From CAYSLC01 sp964431545 (GTDB lineage Bacteria; Desulfobacterota; Desulfobacteria; Desulfobacterales; JAABSP01), in assembly GCA_964431545.1 (NCBI GenBank), contig CAYSLC010000090.1, positions 1 to 20,313 of the forward strand: 20,313 nt of DNA, read 5' to 3'. The position numbers were made by a program, and so were the translations under genes. The notes under the pieces are model-generated. The model was given only the letters and a program-made list of their open reading frames with translations, ran no database searches and was not told the origin of the DNA. This document shows, piece by piece, positions 1 through 8,100 of the stretch. Every line of letters begins with the position of its first letter. The stretch's first letter is position 1.

Positions 1-92
1 GGATCTGCTGGGTGACCGGGCCGACAGCTCATCTCCCGGTCTTGATCATCGTTTCGGCCAATGAATGCCGCGGGGCGGCAACGGCATACAGC

Positions 93-144
93 CTGGGGTT
101 TCAACCCCAGCCATGTAGGGTGGGCGCGGTTTTTTGCGCCCACC
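93..144. repeat. REP-like pair of short hairpins
   Basis: Two perfect inverted repeats lie side by side. The first is CTGGGGTT (93-100) with AACCCCAG (103-110). The second is GGTGGGCGC (119-127) with GCGCCCACC (136-144), separated by a T-rich loop. The second hairpin, preceded by TGTAG, looks like the dispersed GTAGGGTGGGC-type extragenic repeat I know from many bacterial genomes, often associated with REP-type transposases. That family assignment is from memory. No transposase is present nearby, so this would be a non-autonomous copy. Confidence 0.55.
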
Positions 145-244
145 AATAATGTTCCGATTCTCACCCAATCGACCTGTGCTTTCAACTGGGAGCGTCCCAT
201 CCCCTACCTAAACGGGGCGTCCACCAAACCCACTCGGCTTCAAT

Positions 245-510
245 AAATTTGTGTAACAGTTATACTTCAAAAGTAAACAAGAAAAATCTTTACCATCAAT
301 GAATAAAATTGGAATAAGCCTAAATATGAAGTAATGGTAACAATGTTCCATTTGCTCAATCCCTACGCCAGCAAAATCTTCATATCAAATTGAAATCACA
401 GAGTATAGGTAAATTTTTCCCAATTGCTCGTTGTTTGGGAAAAAGCAAATCAAGAAAATAGCATAGTTCCGGACAATTAGAGATCCGAGCCGCCTGGTGC
501 AATAATTTTA
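245..510. other. AT-rich non-coding island
   Basis: Base composition drops sharply from GC-rich to strongly AT-rich at about 245 and returns at about 510. No open frame with a plausible start and ribosome binding site is present on either strand. The stretch contains TTACCAT (290-296) with ATGGTAA (334-340) as a widely spaced inverted repeat, and the stronger repeat listed at 414-444. It could be a regulatory region, a decayed mobile element, or the edge of an acquired segment; nothing in it decides which. Confidence 0.5.
414..444. repeat. Perfect 10-bp inverted repeat
   Basis: TTTTTCCCAA (414-423) is the exact reverse complement of TTGGGAAAAA (435-444), with an 11-nt loop. The orientation of the T and A tracts is the reverse of an intrinsic terminator on both strands: the GC part is not followed by a U-run. 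An operator or a repeat end is therefore likelier than a terminator. Confidence 0.5.
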
Positions 511-512
511 TT

Positions 513-716
513 TCACTCCCCCCGAGCCCGAAAAATATGCCAAAGAGCGTCCATGTGTGCTATAATCCGTACCACAACAGGCCGCCGAAGAAAAGCCCCT
601 TTTTCGATCCATCGTCCACCCCTCTCCCGCCCCCACAGCGCCCATTCCCCCCGAACCGACACCCCCAGGTCGATCCCCTCCGCGAAATCGGCGAAATCCA
701 CCAAACCGCCATCCAT
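513..716 (-). CDS. Doubtful small protein of 67 residues
   Basis: An open frame lies downstream of the radical SAM gene. I place the start at the ATG at 716 because GGGGGTG precedes it by six bases; a GTG at 725 is also possible. The start reads MDGGLVDFADFAEGIDLGV, and the codons have a normal mix with GC-rich third positions. Other frames here give only glycine/arginine or proline/serine low-complexity peptides. I recognise no family, signal peptide or membrane segment. The whole stretch has a strong C/G strand bias that creates chance open frames, so it may not be a gene. If real, it would follow the radical SAM gene by about 73 bp in the same transcript. Confidence 0.28.
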   Translation of the reverse strand: MDGGLVDFADFAEGIDLGVSVRGEWALWGRERGGRWIEKGAFLRRPVVVRIIAHMDALWHIFRARGE

Positions 717-762
717 TCCGCACACCCCCGCCCACTGGTTCCCATCCCCATCAATAGATGCG

Positions 763-803
763 CCCCCCGCCCCCCAACCACCGACCCCATCACCCCGCCC
801 CCC
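763..803 (-). other. G-quadruplex-capable tract over a stop codon
   Basis: On the minus strand this interval has five runs of four to six guanines within 41 bp (763-768, 770-775, 785-788, 793-796, 798-803). It spans the TGA of the upstream radical SAM gene (790-792), so the RNA of that gene would carry it. Four or more G-runs with short loops meet the usual G4 sequence criterion. Whether it folds, and whether it acts in termination or mRNA stability, is not visible from sequence. Confidence 0.5.
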
Positions 804-1878
804 TATCGAACCTCTTATACTGCTCCACCGAAATCAACTCCGGCGTTCGCAAAAACCGCTCGATTCCCTTCTTGTTGTTGTACCGGTACATCGCCTCCAG
901 AAGCGGCTTGTAGTAATTCCCGAACTTCCGGAAATAGAGGCGGTTGACGTACCTGAAGTACTTCTCGTTATTTCGGCCGTTCGTTCGGAATCGAACGCCG
1001 CTCAGCTCGTCGAGATCCGTGTCGAAGAAGTCCTCCGGGACCCGGGCCGGAACGCCGGGAATGGGCATGTACTCCTGCACGAACGGAACCAGGCCCAGAG
1101 CCCTTGTCATCTTCAGGATCTTCAAATCCGTCGAGAGCGTCGTGTCGAACCCGTACATGATCAGGACGGTGACGGCTTCCCTCCCGAACGCCTTCAAGAG
1201 CGCCCGTTTCTCATAAAACCGCTCGCACTGCTCCACGGTGTTGCAGCCGAAGTAGTACATCCGCTTGGTGAACCGCGAATTGACCGAGTCGACCCTTTCC
1301 AACAGCTCGAACATCTCCTCGTCGAGATAGGAGATATCCAGGGACTGGCTGAAGTTGACCTTGTACCCCCCGTCGATCAACGCTTTGAGATACCCTTTCG
1401 CATTCTCCGAGGCGAGCAGGTTGTTGTCGAGCAGCATCACATTCTTCTGCCCTTTTGGCACGAAATCCGCCAGGGCCGCATAGGGGTCGATGAACCGCCT
1501 CTCTTTTCGATGGACGAGGCAAAAGGGGCATCGATTGGGGCATCCCCGGGTCAGAAAACCGATGGCATGGGAACGATGATCGTAGATCCGGTAATCCGGA
1601 AAACACCCATCCATCGATGCGGGCAGGCGCGTCTTCAGGGAAATCCCCGATCCCCCCACCGTGAGCTTCGACCCGTAGATCCGCTCCAGCTCCTCGATCC
1701 GGTCAAGCGACTTTTCGCAGTGAAATATGGCGCTCGCGTAACAGGCGTCCGCGTCGATGGACGCCACCGTCTTGCGCAGCGTCACGCGATGCCCTTTTCG
1801 TTTGTGATAAGCGCCGATTTTCATCAGCGCCAGGTTCGGGATCTTTCCGTCGATGTCGAAGAGCACGACCTTTTTCAT
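790..1878 (-). CDS. Radical SAM protein with B12-binding-like N-terminus
   Basis: The 362-residue product has the radical SAM iron-sulfur motif CPNRCPFC at residues 113-120 (C113, C117, C120), preceded by a GFLTRG strand typical of these barrels. The N-terminus (DIDGKIPNLALMKIGAYH, residues 8-25) resembles the cobalamin-binding-like Rossmann domain of B12-type radical SAM proteins, but I see no DxHxxG motif, so cobalamin binding is doubtful. The domain from about 100 to 300 should cleave SAM to a 5'-deoxyadenosyl radical; the substrate is unknown. The C-terminus is basic and tyrosine-rich. The ATG at 1878 is preceded in frame by a stop codon, fixing the start, although no strong Shine-Dalgarno is visible. 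The gene is less GC-rich than those from 2000 to 8000 and adjoins the AT-rich island, which hints at acquisition. Confidence 0.82.
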   Translation of the reverse strand: MKKVVLFDIDGKIPNLALMKIGAYHKRKGHRVTLRKTVASIDADACYASAIFHCEKSLDRIEELERIYGSKLTVGGSGISLKTRLPASMDGCFPDYRIYDHRSHAIGFLTRGCPNRCPFCLVHRKERRFIDPYAALADFVPKGQKNVMLLDNNLLASENAKGYLKALIDGGYKVNFSQSLDISYLDEEMFELLERVDSVNSRFTKRMYYFGCNTVEQCERFYEKRALLKAFGREAVTVLIMYGFDTTLSTDLKILKMTRALGLVPFVQEYMPIPGVPARVPEDFFDTDLDELSGVRFRTNGRNNEKYFRYVNRLYFRKFGNYYKPLLEAMYRYNNKKGIERFLRTPELISVEQYKRFDRGAG

Positions 1879-1991
1879 TCATCAACAAAGGTGCGGACAA
1901 CAAGAAAACAAAGGAACAACACCTTTTCCGACGTCATAAGAGATTCGCCCTCCTTCATGCTGGTATAAATTTCCGTCGCGCGGTCGGCGGC

Positions 1992-2477
1992 TCAGACCGG
2001 ATCGAGCAGATCCCCGGTCACCGGAATGTCCAGAAACCGCGCCAGGTCGCCGGCAATTCGATAAGCCTCCTGCCGAGTGGTGGTTCTGTGGACCACGGCC
2101 CCATTCTCGTCGCCGATGATCCGAACCGTATATTCGTAGTAACGACTCGGATGGTCCTTGCCCCTGCTGACCCGCTCCCTCGCCGTGACGGCGATGGCGT
2201 CGAATCGCGGAAACCGAACCTCCCTGCGGTACAGGGTCACCCCGAGTCCCCAGGAGACGACCGCCACCCGATTCCGGCGGTCGACGGACACCTGTTCCCG
2301 GCCGATGAGCAGCAGCCCCCCCAGCGCCCCGCAAAGCGCGCCCAGGGGCCAGGGCCATCCGGACCCGGAGATCATCGTCAGTCCTAGAAAGAGGATCACG
2401 GCTCCGGCCAGGCGGACGGCCGGCCCCCCGGTCGTCTTCCGCCACAAATCTCCGGTGTTCTCGGTCTTCTGTATCAT
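1992..2477 (-). CDS. Small membrane protein, unknown function
   Basis: The product has 161 residues from the ATG at 2477. Two hydrophobic segments (about 20-36 and 42-58) form a tight hairpin in the membrane. A basic, strand-rich soluble domain of about 100 residues follows (REQVSVDRRNRVAVVSWG, then YEYTVRIIGDENGAVVHRTT). This layout resembles small PH-like or YcxB-like inner-membrane proteins, but the match is only in architecture. An in-frame GTG at 2534 would add 19 residues but has no room for a ribosome binding site, so I prefer 2477. It lies 113 bp upstream of the radical SAM gene on the same strand and 167 bp downstream of the nitroreductase gene. It may be independently expressed; no clear promoter was found. 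Confidence 0.6.
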   Translation of the reverse strand: MIQKTENTGDLWRKTTGGPAVRLAGAVILFLGLTMISGSGWPWPLGALCGALGGLLLIGREQVSVDRRNRVAVVSWGLGVTLYRREVRFPRFDAIAVTARERVSRGKDHPSRYYEYTVRIIGDENGAVVHRTTTRQEAYRIAGDLARFLDIPVTGDLLDPV

Positions 2478-2644
2478 CCGCTCTTCAGCCTCGCCGGTGC
2501 AACCCCAGGGGAGAAGCGACGCGACCGGCTTCACCTCTCTATCGGCGGTTTACGGGGCGCGATCCCCGCTCGGCACCCCTCCGGCATCGGGGAAGCCCGG
2601 ACCGGACGTTTTTAGGGAGGTATCCAAGAGGGGTATCCCCGGCG

Positions 2645-3352
2645 CTATTTCCCCGGATGCCCCACCGGAATGAGGTACAGAGGCCGCTCCTGGCCCGACA
2701 CGCCGATGACCGACGCCACCTTCCGGTCGTCGAAGGCGCCGATGGGGACCGCGGCCAGCCCCCGGGCCACCGCTTCGAGCAGGATGTTCTGGCCCGCGTG
2801 GCCCGCCTCCATGTGGGTGTACCGGATCCCCCGGTCCCCGTATTTCCCCGTGACCCGCTCGTAGACCGCGCACAGGACCACCACCATGGGGGCGTCCCGG
2901 ACCGCGCCCTGCCCCAAGGCGGCCCGGCTCAACTCCGCCCGGGGGTCGCCTTCGGAGATCTTTTTCAGCCGATGCCCGCGGGGCTCGTAGTGGTAGACCC
3001 CCGGAGCGATGCCTTCGCCCTTTCCCAGGGCCAGGTAGACCTCCAGGGGATAGAGGGCCCCGGCCGAGGGCGCCGTCCGGTATCCGGCCGGATGGGTGAT
3101 CCCCTGGGCCGCCCAGAGGATCTGGGAGATCTCCGCCGGGGAGACCGGGGCGTCGGCGTAGGACCGGACCGAGCGCCGGTTGGCCAGGGTCTCCTCCAGG
3201 GAGACCGAGCCCGCCCGGTCCGGCTCCGGCAGATCGATGGTCTTTTCGGTTGTCTGTGTCGTCATGGTGTCATCCCTTTCCGCTGCGTCGATCCCGACGG
3301 CGAGCAACAGCAACGCCGCGCCGGCGAGAATCCAGGTCGATTTACGTGCCAT
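2645..3352 (-). CDS. Exported SagB-type nitroreductase-family oxidoreductase
   Basis: The 235-residue protein begins with an apparent Sec signal peptide: basic MARK, a hydrophobic core (residues 8-20) and a likely cleavage after IDA at 23. The remainder is a SagB/ThcOx-like member of the FMN-dependent nitroreductase superfamily. RRSVR (59-63) and PSAGALYP (95-102) are expected FMN-binding segments, followed by EAGHAGQNILLEA (182-194) and GLAAVPIGAF (198-207). Superfamily members oxidise or reduce small substrates, or azolines in peptide natural products. No cyclodehydratase or precursor peptide is nearby, so a RiPP role is not supported. The ATG at 3352 has an excellent GGAGGAGG ribosome binding site and overlaps the upstream DUF6125-like gene by 11 bp, implying coupled translation. 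A start at 3265 would remove the signal peptide and is less likely. Confidence 0.85.
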   Translation of the reverse strand: MARKSTWILAGAALLLLAVGIDAAERDDTMTTQTTEKTIDLPEPDRAGSVSLEETLANRRSVRSYADAPVSPAEISQILWAAQGITHPAGYRTAPSAGALYPLEVYLALGKGEGIAPGVYHYEPRGHRLKKISEGDPRAELSRAALGQGAVRDAPMVVVLCAVYERVTGKYGDRGIRYTHMEAGHAGQNILLEAVARGLAAVPIGAFDDRKVASVIGVSGQERPLYLIPVGHPGK

Positions 3353-3866
3353 GTTCCTCCTCCAGATAGAACCGCCATTGACAGAACATCCCCGGCGGAT
3401 GGGGATCGGGGGGCGCGAACCGGCATTCCACCCGGATCCGGTCATCCACCACCCGGGCGAAGCTCTCGAACTCGCCCCGGTGCATCTCCTTGCAGACGTA
3501 CTCATCGAGCCCTCGCTTGAGCCGCGCCTCCTGGGTGGGGCAGGAGGGGACCGACAGGATCACCTCGTCCGCCTTTCGCTCCATCTCGTACCCCACCAGG
3601 ATGCACCAGGGAAAGAGCTTCTGGGCCGCCACAAACCCCTCCAGACCTTTCTCGCGGATGTCGAACCGCCGGATCAGGTCCTTGGCCGCCATCCCGGCCA
3701 CCTTCTCCCACACCCCTTCGTTGATCCGCTCCGCGGTGGGCTGGTCGAAGGCCTCGGTCAGCTTGATGAACCAGAAGGCGTCCATCACCCGGTAGTGCCA
3801 GAGGAGAAAGGCGATGTACTTGCGAAGCTCCGGCGCGTCCATGGTTTCGAAAACGGAGAGGTCCAT
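3342..3866 (-). CDS. DUF6125-like protein
   Basis: The 174-residue protein starts at an ATG with AAAGGAGA six bases upstream. The N-terminal half is helical (LRKYIAFLLWHYRVMDAFWF, residues 14-33), the pattern I associate with DUF6125. The C-terminal half carries regularly placed cysteines (C109, C125, C148, C162) and DPHPPG (154-159). This could be a metal or Fe-S site, which is inference from residue spacing. No signal peptide or membrane helix is apparent. It lies 55 bp downstream of rtcA and its 3' end overlaps the start of the exported SagB-like enzyme by 11 bp. That tight link suggests the two act together, although one appears cytosolic and the other exported. Biochemical function is unknown. 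Confidence 0.72.
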   Translation of the reverse strand: MDLSVFETMDAPELRKYIAFLLWHYRVMDAFWFIKLTEAFDQPTAERINEGVWEKVAGMAAKDLIRRFDIREKGLEGFVAAQKLFPWCILVGYEMERKADEVILSVPSCPTQEARLKRGLDEYVCKEMHRGEFESFARVVDDRIRVECRFAPPDPHPPGMFCQWRFYLEEEHGT

Positions 3867-3921
3867 GTCGGTCTCCTTTCTTTGAGTTTCCCTCCATCCT
3901 ACCGGAAAAAGAGGGGTCGGA

Positions 3922-4971
3922 TCAATCCCTCGGCGCGGGGCCGCCGGACGCCCCGGGGCCCACCCGGATCTCCCAGGACCCGTCGCCCGTTTCGGCGGCG
4001 TCGATGTCGACGTCCAGGAATCGCCGGATCACGGCGATGTTGGTCCCGGTGTGGGGCGTCGGCGCAAGGGTCCGGAACGACCCGCCCCCGGCCAGGGCCA
4101 TGGGCACAAGGAGCTGGTCGGCCAGGTGGGGGCCCACGGGCACGCCGCTGTCCAGATAGGCCCGGACCGCCCGGGCCGTCCGTTCGGCCACCTTCTCGGC
4201 CCGAACCCCCCGCTCCCCGAACCCGGTGAAGACCTCCGCCGCCGTGTCGCTCTCCACGGTCACCAGGAGGACGTTTCCCGGCCCCGCCGAATCGGCGATC
4301 TCGACCGTCTCCAGCCGGTCCGGCGCCAGGCCCAGCATCTCGCCGACCACCCGGATCTCCCGGCGGGCGATCTTGGGGCTCAGCCGGGAGACGACCGCCC
4401 TGGCCCGCAGGTCCCGGATCTCGCCCCTGTGGAGAATCTCGGCCGGAGAGAGGAACGGAGCCGGGGCCACGGAGACCCGGAACCGCCCCCCGCCGGCCGG
4501 GAAAAACCCGTGGCGGTCGAGGGCGGCGGATACCCGCGGGCCCATCCGATTAACGAGCGGCAGAAAGGCCCGCTCCAGAAACTCGAAGGGGGGCGCGTGG
4601 GGATTGTGGGTGCCGCCCTCTAAAGTGATGCGGGAGGGGCCGTCGGCCAGGATCAGGGCCGGCAGGACGGTCTGGAGGACCAGGGTGGCGCTGCCGGCGG
4701 TTCCCACGGCGAACCGGTATTCGCCGGGACGGACCGGGCCGGGCCTGAACGCGACCGCCGTCGATCCCAGGGCCGCCCCGTCCGCCTCGGCCCCGCTCAC
4801 GGCGGTCGCCGCGTTCAAAGCCGCCAGGTGCTGCCGCATCAGTCCGGGGCGCCGCCGGTTGGCCCGGACGTTCTCCATGGAAAAGGCCTTCCCCGTGACC
4901 ATGGACAGGGCCAGGGACGTCCGGAGGATCTGTCCGCCCCCCTCGCCGAACCGGCCGTCGATGGGGATCAT
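3922..4971 (-). CDS. rtcA: RNA 3'-terminal phosphate cyclase
   Basis: RtcA uses ATP to convert an RNA 3'-phosphate to a 2',3'-cyclic phosphate through a covalent enzyme-AMP intermediate. The 349-residue product aligns by eye with E. coli RtcA throughout: DGRFGEGGGQILRTSLALS near the N-terminus, RPGLMRQHLAAL, then a central GTAGSATLVLQTVLPAL segment. HGFFPAGGG is in the middle, and GPHLADQLLVPMALAGGG plus TPHTGTNIAVIRRF lie near the C-terminus. H307 in the last motif corresponds to the adenylated histidine. The start at 4971 gives the family's usual MIPIDG beginning. An in-frame ATG at 5031 would add 20 residues, and neither start has a strong Shine-Dalgarno. There is no adjacent rtcB or rtcR, so the usual sigma-54 regulon is absent here. 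It heads the group continuing into the DUF6125-like and SagB-like genes. Confidence 0.95.
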   Translation of the reverse strand: MIPIDGRFGEGGGQILRTSLALSMVTGKAFSMENVRANRRRPGLMRQHLAALNAATAVSGAEADGAALGSTAVAFRPGPVRPGEYRFAVGTAGSATLVLQTVLPALILADGPSRITLEGGTHNPHAPPFEFLERAFLPLVNRMGPRVSAALDRHGFFPAGGGRFRVSVAPAPFLSPAEILHRGEIRDLRARAVVSRLSPKIARREIRVVGEMLGLAPDRLETVEIADSAGPGNVLLVTVESDTAAEVFTGFGERGVRAEKVAERTARAVRAYLDSGVPVGPHLADQLLVPMALAGGGSFRTLAPTPHTGTNIAVIRRFLDVDIDAAETGDGSWEIRVGPGASGGPAPRD

Positions 4972-4982
4972 GGTCCCGGTTC

Positions 4983-4998
4983 GCCGGCGCGGGCCGGC
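4983..4998 (-). promoter_or_regulatory. Hairpin just upstream of rtcA start
   Basis: GCCGGC (4983-4988) and GCCGGC (4993-4998) form a perfect 6-bp stem with a 4-nt loop. It begins 12 bases upstream of the rtcA ATG, where a ribosome binding site would be expected, and no good Shine-Dalgarno replaces it. A translational control hairpin is possible. If translation starts at 5031 instead, the hairpin is simply inside the coding sequence. Confidence 0.3.
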
Positions 4999-5187
4999 AA
5001 ATTCGGTGGTAAAGCGGTTTTTCCTTTGCATTCCCGGTCGGTTGTGGTACCCATCTTCTGCTCTTCCCCGAACATGGCGCTCTCCGTCTGTTTGGGGCGT
5101 ACCATACCACGGATCAGGGGTTCCATTCCACAGGGGAATCCCGGGGCGCGGTGAACGCCCCGGCCCCCCGGCCGAGGAGGAATCGGA

Positions 5188-8100
5188 TTGTCCAACACCG
5201 ACGGGCCCGGCGGCGCGCCGAACGCAGGTTCCTGGAGGAAGTATTCCGCCGTCCAGGAAGGGCTCGCCCCTGTTGTCGAAGAGCCGGGCGGCGAGGAGGA
5301 ACTCCTCCGCCTTTTGAAGGCCTATCCCGTCAGCGCCCTGCCCGAGATCGCCCGGACCACCCGGAACCACACCCTCCACCGGATCTTCTCCATGGTCTGC
5401 CAGCGCCGCCGCCTGGAAGCGGGGCGCCCCCTCACCGCCGGGCAGATCCGACAGATCATGGGCGGACTCCTGGAGAACCCCTACACCCCGACCTTCGTTC
5501 TGGTCCGGATGGCTGAAGATCCCCACCTGCTGACCCGGCTCGAAACCCCGGCCCTGGTCGTTCTGGCGGACCACCGCAACGCCGACGACCGGGTCCGGGA
5601 GGCGGTGGCCGGACGGCTGCCCCGGCTGGGCGATCGGCGGGGAAGCGAGGACGGCGGCCCCGGCCGCCAGAATCCCCCGTTCAATCCCGGGGGCCCGGAT
5701 CCGGAAAACTTCCACCCCCAGGATCTGCGGTTTCTCACGTGGGATCCGGGCCGCCACCGGGCCTTTTTCGAGCGGCAGCAGGACCTGATCCGGGAGGCGA
5801 AGGAACGGTACGGGGCCGGAGATGAAGCCGGGGCCCTGGAGATCCTCTGGCCCCTGGCCGATTCCGTCTGCCCGATCTTCGGGGTCCGGTTCGATGCCGG
5901 AAACGCCCTGGTCCGGCTGGGACGGCCCCACGAGGCGATCCCCTATTACCGGAAGGAGGCCGAGGAGCACAACCACGTGGGCGCCCATCTGGCCCTTTTC
6001 CACCTCCCCGATGGGGCGGTGCCGGAGTTCGTCCTGACCCTCGTCCCGCCCCTTCTGATCCTCCTTCAGAACCTCCATCTGGCCCGCCCCGTGACGCCGG
6101 AGAGGGCCCCGGTCCTGATGGCGTTTCTCCGGTGGTGCGCCTCGGACCTGGCCCTGGGGCGGTTCGGCCGGCCCGGGGAGATGCTTTGGGAAGAGGAGAT
6201 CCGCGACCGGATCGCCCTCGATCTGCTGGCGCTGGTCCAGATCCTCCGGCGGGGCCACCTCACCCTGGCGGAGGCCATCGAAATCTTGAAGCGCCGGATG
6301 GCGGCCGCGGCCCTGGAGCCGGCGCCTCCGGCCGTGGACGGGGGCGCCGCCTACCCCCTCATGGCGGAGGTGCTCACGGCCCCCTCCCTCCCGGCGTCGG
6401 TCCGGGAGGCCGATCCGAGAAAGGCGGAGTGGTATCTGCGGGCGGGGATCGACGGGTTGATGGAGCGGGAGAGGTACGCCGGATTCCGGCGTGGGATTTT
6501 GCTCGACAGCGTTCCGCAGGCCCTGCGGGAGGACCTGGTCCGGAGTGTCTGGGTGGAGTTTCTCCGCATGACGGCCGATGTCCTCTTCACCCGGCCCGAC
6601 GTGATCCGCCGGATCTATCTCATCCGGGAGGGCGGCTTCTTCGGCGGCGTCGACCGGTGCCTGCGCGCGAGCATCGCGCTGACCGGGGAGGGCCTGCGCC
6701 CGTTCGGCGCCGGGGATGTGGCCTCGGTGATCCGGTCCGAGGGGGCCCACGCGGTATCCGACGGCATCTTCCGCTCCCTGGGGTTGGTTCCCCCCCTCGA
6801 TGAAATGCAGGACCGGTGTCTCTTCCTGGGGTTCCCCGCGGAACTCGCCGATCCCGAATCCGCCCGGCCGGTCATCGCCGCCTACAGGGCCCTCGACCGG
6901 GCCCTGCTCCGGCTTACCCAGGTGGCCGAGGAGCGGTTCGGCGCCGAAGGCCTCCTGGCGAAGCTCGATCCGCTCACTCCCAGGGACCGCATGGAGGTGT
7001 TCCACAAGGAGACCGCAAAGGCGGTTTTCAAGGAAGGCATCCCGTCCCCGCTAGATCGCAGGCCTGCGGGGGAGGCGATCTACACCCTGCTGGAGCGAAG
7101 GGGCGGGATGCCGGTCCCCCGGCGGATGCGGCGGCTTTGCGAGCGGATTCGGGGTTTCAAGGCGATTGTCGCCGAATTTCCCTGGGAGGTTCGGGTCTTC
7201 TTCGACGGCGGCGTCTTCCTCAACACCTGGTTCGAGCCGTTCAGCGCGCTGGTGGCGCCCATGGCCCCCGTGGCCGGCGGGAAGGTCGCGGCCGATATCC
7301 GGGATTCGGGCCATGCGGAGCACGTGGGGGGGGAATGGCTCCACTATCTCTTTCGTCTGCGGATCCGGCAGCTGCTGTGCGAAGAGCGTCTCGCCCCCGA
7401 GGACCTCCCGGTCTTCTACGCCACCGCCCTGATCTACATGGGGGCCCTGCCCAAGGCGGGCGCGTTTCTCAAGAAGATCGCGGAGGTGACGGACGGGTTC
7501 TCCCATTTCAGGGGAGGCGCGGTTCGGCGGCTGATCCACATCCTGGCGCCCTTCCACCTGGAGGGGTTCCCCGGGGAGATCCGGGAGGAGCTGGGCCGGT
7601 TCCGGATGACGGTGGTGGGCGAGGCCCGCCTCCATCCGCCCCGGCTCGAGAGCCTTCTGTCCCGGCCGGAGCTGGAGCGGGGGCTGGGCTACCGGCGGGA
7701 TCTCATCCCGATGATGGAGGAGATGGCCGGCCACATCCGCCGGCGCATGGCCGCCCGGAAGCCCGGCGAGGCCGCCATTCTCCTCTCCAGCATGATCCAG
7801 CGGCTGAAACGGGAACTCTGCGTCGGCTATGCCATGCGGCTCGACAGCATCTTCCTGCCCCCCGGGCCGGGGTGGGACGGGATCATGGAGACCCTCCGGC
7901 AATGGAGAGAGCGGTTCGCGGATACCGCTGCCCGGGACCTGGTGGAGGTTGCCGACATCGTCCGGGCGCTCACCCCGGAGATGATCTTCGAGCCGGTGGC
8001 CCAGCGCCGGCCCAATGCCGCGGAACCGGAACGGATCTTCCTCCTGGAGCGGGTTCGGGACCTGGACCGACGCTTCCGGGAAGGCGAAATCTCCCTGGGG

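Noticed and set aside
61..246. Open frame of 61 codons on the plus strand
   Set aside because: It runs straight through both REP-like hairpins, has no ribosome binding site, and its peptide is the usual translation of such repeats.
414..444. Intrinsic terminator
   Set aside because: The perfect stem is present, but its GC part is followed by A on both strands rather than by a U-tract.
553..1968. Plus-strand open frame of 471 codons
   Set aside because: It is the antisense shadow of the radical SAM gene; its beginning is proline/serine low complexity and it shows no domain.
1882..2445. Minus-strand open frame of 187 codons
   Set aside because: It overlaps the two-helix membrane protein gene in another frame and encodes arginine/glycine-rich shadow sequence.
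2645..3866. Azole-forming RiPP cluster around the SagB-like gene
   Set aside because: No cyclodehydratase, precursor peptide or exporter is present, and the oxidoreductase carries a signal peptide.
4972..7005. Upstream extension of the rtcA frame to more than 1000 codons
   Set aside because: The extra part is antisense to the large plus-strand gene and is biased to P, G, R and E; homology begins at 4971.
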